64,000 nt of DNA. It comes from Blastococcus capsensis (GTDB lineage: Bacteria; Actinomycetota; Actinomycetes; Mycobacteriales; Geodermatophilaceae). The stretch spans positions 62,001-126,000 of the forward strand of contig NZ_JASNNW010000011.1 in the NCBI RefSeq assembly GCF_030165005.1, given 5' to 3'. Below are positions 61,274 through 64,000 of the stretch, in pieces. How positions within the stretch are numbered: the stretch's first letter is position 1; every line of letters starts with the position of its first letter. The position numbers and the translations under genes were made by a program. The notes under the pieces were generated by a model that made no database searches, had not been told where the DNA came from, and saw only the letters and a list, made by a program, of their open reading frames with translations.

Positions 61274-61663
61274 GTGACGCCGTCCTCACCCTCCCGGGAA
61301 CTGGTTCACCGCCCCGTCGCCTGGCGCGACCTCGCGCCGGAGATCGTCCGGCAGCGACTGGTGATCGAGGGTGTGCCGGCCCGGCCCGTGGACGACGCGC
61401 AGATCCGGGCGTACCTCTCGGCGCTCTCGGGCGAGGTGGACATGGTGCAGCTCCTCGAGCCGGTGACCCACCGCTCCGACCTGTACGGCTGGGCCGGCTG
61501 GATCCACTGGGAGACGTCGGGGGCGCACTTCTACGCCTGGGAGCAGCCGCGGCTGTTCTTCTCGGTGGACATCTACACCTGCAAGGCGTTCGACCCGGAC
61601 GTCGCCGTGGCGTTCACCGTCGACTTCTTCACCGCCCGCACCGTCGTCGCGAAATCCTTCTGA
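61274..61663 (+). CDS. Divergent S-adenosylmethionine decarboxylase-like (SpeD-fold) protein
   Basis: 129 residues. The C-terminal half matches the SpeD core: GAHFYAWEQPRLFFSVDIYT then CKAFDPDVAVAF; the Cys corresponds to the catalytic Cys of the family (VDIFTC). In SpeD the chain self-cleaves at Glu-Ser-His to make a pyruvoyl group. Here the matching stretch reads ETSGAHFY, so the Ser may be kept, but the preceding Glu and the following His are not in the standard places. Activity as an AdoMet decarboxylase is therefore doubtful. Only one base separates its TGA from the next ATG. Start GTG 61274 (GGGCGA upstream); GTG 61247 is possible. Confidence 0.65.
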   Translation: MTPSSPSRELVHRPVAWRDLAPEIVRQRLVIEGVPARPVDDAQIRAYLSALSGEVDMVQLLEPVTHRSDLYGWAGWIHWETSGAHFYAWEQPRLFFSVDIYTCKAFDPDVAVAFTVDFFTARTVVAKSF

Positions 61664-61664
61664 C

Positions 61665-62459
61665 ATGGCTCTCCGGCTGCTCGTGGCGCACTCCCCCGAG
61701 GAGCGGGACGCCGCACGACGGGTCGAGGCTCGGGTCTTCCTGCAGGCGTTCGGCAACACGCCCGAGGTCATGGAGCAGGAGTACGGGCCGTACGAGGCAC
61801 GGTCGCGGTTCGTGGTGGTGATCGACGACGGGAGCGGAGCCGCCCTGGGCACCGCACGGCTGATCGTCGCCGCCGGGACCCCGGTGAAGACCCTGGTCGA
61901 CGTGGCGGGTGAGCCGTGGCACCTGCAGGTGGCCGACCGCCTGGGAGCGGCCGGCCTCGCCCCCTGGGACGTGTGGGACGTGGCGAGCCTGGCCGTGGAC
62001 CCCCGCTACCGCGCCGGCGCAGCGGGTGCCGAGCTCAGCGTGGCCCTGTGCCACGGCCTCTGGCGGTACGCCCGCAACTGCGACGTCCCCGGCCTGGTCA
62101 CCATCGTCGACGACCGGGTGCGCCGGTTGCTGCGCGCGATGGGCGTGCCCTGGTACCCGATGACGGGGGCGGCGTCCCGGCCGTACCTGGGCTCGCCCGC
62201 CAGCACCCCGTGCGTCCTCGTCGCGCAGACGGCGGAGGAGAAGATGTCCCGGGCACGCCCGGACCTCGCGCCGGCCCTGGTCCACGGGCGGTTCCGGTCG
62301 ATCACCGTCGACCCGGCCGACCTGGCGCCGAGCCGCGGCGCCGTCGTACAGCAGGCCGCACCGGCCGACCGGCCGCTGCCACCCCGCCGCGACACCACGG
62401 GGTGGCGACCGCCGGCGTCCCGCCGCGAGAGCGCGTCCGCGAACCCGCCCGTCGCGTAG
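61665..62459 (+). CDS. LuxI/GNAT-like acyltransferase (possible autoinducer-synthase relative)
   Basis: 264 residues. The first 200 residues have the GNAT-like layout of acyl-homoserine lactone synthases and related acyltransferases: DAARRVEARVFLQAF, RSRFVVVIDDGSGAALGTAR with the Leu-Ile strand, WDVASLAVDPRYR and a later MGVPWYPMTG. The C-terminal 60 residues are a Pro/Arg-rich tail. LuxI enzymes join an acyl group to the amino group of AdoMet; whether this one uses AdoMet is unknown. It follows the SpeD-like gene after one base, so the two products probably work on related substrates. Confidence 0.65.
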   Translation: MALRLLVAHSPEERDAARRVEARVFLQAFGNTPEVMEQEYGPYEARSRFVVVIDDGSGAALGTARLIVAAGTPVKTLVDVAGEPWHLQVADRLGAAGLAPWDVWDVASLAVDPRYRAGAAGAELSVALCHGLWRYARNCDVPGLVTIVDDRVRRLLRAMGVPWYPMTGAASRPYLGSPASTPCVLVAQTAEEKMSRARPDLAPALVHGRFRSITVDPADLAPSRGAVVQQAAPADRPLPPRRDTTGWRPPASRRESASANPPVA

Positions 62460-62692
62460 CCCTGAGCAATCGCTGCCCGCAGTGGCGGAGCGCAGGCCGC
62501 GCGGGCCGACCGGGAGACGGAAGTTCCGGCCGGCGCCGACATCCGGCCGCCGACCGGCACGCCTTCGGCTTCCTCGCCCGAGTACCGGGTGAGCAGGACC
62601 AGCGTGCGGGAGCAGGCGGCGAACGCGTCGCCGCCGCGGGCCGGCGGCCCAGCGGTAGGTGGAAGGGTAGATGCACCGGGCAGACTTCCACC

Positions 62693-62956
62693 ATGGGTCT
62701 CAACATCAAGAACCCGGAAACCGAGGAGCTCGCCCGCCAACTCGCCGACGCAACCGGCGAGAACCTCACGCGGGCCATCACCGTGGCGGTGCGCGAACGT
62801 CTCGATCGGGTTCGGCGCCGGGGCTCCGCCGCGGCATCCGATCGCACCGCCCTGCTCCAGAGGATCGCCGGGGACGCAGCCGATCGGTGGGTCGAGCCCT
62901 ATCGCAGTAGCGACCACGGCGACCTCCTCTACGACGAGACAGGCCTGCCCCGATGA
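62693..62956 (+). CDS. vapB: VapB-type antitoxin (Rv0623-like)
   Basis: 87 residues. It opens [20 protein letters not shown], typical of the VapB family antitoxins that pair with PIN-domain toxins, with a C-terminal toxin-binding tail ([20 protein letters not shown]). It overlaps the toxin gene by 4 bp, and should repress the operon. Confidence 0.88.
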   Translation: MGLNIKNPETEELARQLADATGENLTRAITVAVRERLDRVRRRGSAAASDRTALLQRIAGDAADRWVEPYRSSDHGDLLYDETGLPR

Positions 62957-63363
62957 TCGTCGACACGTCTGCTCTCATCGCGATCCTGCGCGGAGAACCG
63001 GACGCCGATCGCTACATCCAGGCGCTGGCCACCGCAGACGAGGCTCGCACCTCGGCCGCGACCTACCTGGAGACCGCCGTCGTGGTGGACGCCAACCGTG
63101 ACCCGGTGCTCAGCGGCCGCTTCGACGACCTCCTGGCCGCGGTGCCCGTTACCGTCGAACCGGTCACGCGGTCGCAGGCGGACATCGCCCGCCGGGCCTA
63201 CCGCGACTTCGGCAAGGGCAGCGGCCATCCCGCCCGCTTGAACTTCGGTGACTGCTTCACCTATGCGCTGGCCCGCGCCACCGGTGAACCACTGCTCTTC
63301 AAGGGCACCGGCTTCTCGGCGACCGATGTCACCCCGGCCCTCGATCCGGTGGATCCTGCCTGA
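62953..63363 (+). CDS. vapC: VapC-type PIN-domain ribonuclease toxin
   Basis: 136 residues of the PIN fold. The acidic residues are in [12 protein letters not shown] (Asp4), [10 protein letters not shown] (Glu), and [12 protein letters not shown] (Asp), as required for metal-dependent RNase activity. It pairs with the upstream antitoxin and is expected to cleave RNA when free. The start ATGA overlaps the antitoxin stop. Confidence 0.9.
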   Translation: MIVDTSALIAILRGEPDADRYIQALATADEARTSAATYLETAVVVDANRDPVLSGRFDDLLAAVPVTVEPVTRSQADIARRAYRDFGKGSGHPARLNFGDCFTYALARATGEPLLFKGTGFSATDVTPALDPVDPA

Positions 63364-63495
63364 GCAGGCCGCCGGCGACATCACGGGATGCCGTGTGGCG
63401 GGCGGTCGCCGCCAACGTCGACCTCGCCGTCGCCCAGTTACCGGAGGAACTTCTGATCTGGTACCGAACTGCGCTGGAGCGGTACCATCGCTTCC

Positions 63496-63762
63496 ATGGC
63501 CACCAACCTGCGGTTGAGCGACGCGGCAGCGAAGGCCCTGCGCCAGGCCGCGGCGGCCACTGGGCGGCCGCAGCAGCAACTCATCCGCGAGGCCCTCGAC
63601 CGGTACCTCGGCCTGGAGCCCGGCGAATCGGATCGTGCACGCGCCCGTGCGGCCGGATCGGTCCGACCCGGCACGCCGTTCCGTGACGTGGCGCCCACGG
63701 TGCACCTGCCACCGGGCGCGACCACCCGAGACCTGCTCGAGCCCGACGCCGACCCCCGGTGA
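63496..63762 (+). CDS. Ribbon-helix-helix-type antitoxin
   Basis: 88 residues starting MATNLRLSDAAAKALRQAAA then QQQLIREALDRYLGL, a ribbon-helix-helix DNA-binding domain. The C-terminal part (PFRDVAPTVHLPPGATTRDL) would bind the toxin. It overlaps the next PIN gene by GTGA. This is a different antitoxin type from the one just upstream. Confidence 0.85.
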   Translation: MATNLRLSDAAAKALRQAAAATGRPQQQLIREALDRYLGLEPGESDRARARAAGSVRPGTPFRDVAPTVHLPPGATTRDLLEPDADPR

Positions 63763-64000
63763 TCGTCTACCTCGACACCAGCGCCCTGCTCAAGCGGGTC
63801 ATCGTCGAGCCAGAGTCGGCAGCTGTACGGGCACTGCTCAGCCGGTTGTCGGCAGCCGGCGATCTGCTCACCTCCTCGGCGCTCACCTGGATGGAGGTCG
63901 AACGCGCTCTGCGCCGCGCCGACGTTCCCGACCTCGGCCGGCTGACCGAAGCCGCTCTCTCCGGTATCGACGAGTTCCCGCTGCGACCCGTCGTCCTCGA
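63759..64000 (+). CDS. VapC-type PIN-domain toxin (partial, cut by window end)
   Basis: GTG 63759 overlaps the antitoxin stop. The visible 80 residues show VIVYLDTSALLKRVIVEPES and the segment TSSALTWMEVERALRRAD, a PIN domain with its first acidic residues. The frame continues past the window. It is the toxin of the second VapBC pair. Confidence 0.85.
   Translation, partial: MIVYLDTSALLKRVIVEPESAAVRALLSRLSAAGDLLTSSALTWMEVERALRRADVPDLGRLTEAALSGIDEFPLRPVVL

Overview
The window reads as a chromosomal segment of a very GC-rich actinobacterium. Codon use, frequent GTG/TTG starts, CGNR and LCP proteins and the gene mix fit the Geodermatophilaceae (Blastococcus, Geodermatophilus or Modestobacter). 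That placement is inference; no rRNA or other marker is present.

Layout. 0-12 kb is ordinary chromosome: a partial ThDP enzyme, a MarR regulator, a secreted protein, a lactate 2-monooxygenase-like enzyme, a class A penicillin-binding protein with an extreme proline tail, tRNA-Arg and tRNA-Ser, a divergent MFS/CGNR pair, a DoxX-like membrane protein and a PHP phosphoesterase. From about 11.9 to 57.1 kb lies a large surface-polysaccharide region. It begins with a four-gene operon whose junctions all overlap by 4 bp: a deacetylase/GT2 fusion synthase, a GH18-like protein lacking the catalytic Glu, an acyltransferase and an intact GH18 protein. This resembles a poly-GlcNAc-type polymer system. 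Next come two tandem copies of an unknown secreted protein, two P-loop proteins, a PASTA protein with a Pro-Thr tail, and three long secreted proteins (N-terminal propeller-like region plus 1, 2 or 3 C-terminal beta-sandwich modules) with a decayed fourth copy beside them. A Wzx/Wzy-like block follows on the minus strand: epimerase, phosphoglycosyltransferase, Wzz-like protein, O-antigen ligase-like protein, flippase and sulfotransferase, with a GT4 convergent to it. Then cysQ-cysD-cysN (sulfate activation), a cluster of small membrane proteins, an LCP ligase, UDP-glucose dehydrogenase and an N-terminally truncated phosphoglycosyltransferase. From 57.5 kb: a cysteine-rich protein, a GGDEF-EAL protein, a SpeD-like protein touching a LuxI/GNAT-like acyltransferase, and two tandem VapBC modules, the last cut by the window end.

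How it fits together. Ugd and the epimerase supply uronic acid-type sugars, the phosphoglycosyltransferases start lipid-linked synthesis, flippase, ligase and Wzz export and polymerise, LCP may attach polymer to the wall, and the sulfotransferase with CysD/CysN/CysQ suggests a sulfated glycan. CysC is absent here. The GGDEF-EAL protein may control matrix production.

The region is littered with decayed fragments: a dolichol-phosphate-mannose-synthase-like GT2 at 18.3-18.7 kb, beta-sandwich modules at 25.7-26.3 kb, and rmlD/rmlB/ugd scraps at 52.1-52.4 kb. They point to repeated gene turnover. The best candidates for something undescribed are the SpeD-like/LuxI-like pair, the modular propeller family, and a family of short IR-motif membrane proteins present four times in 2.3 kb.
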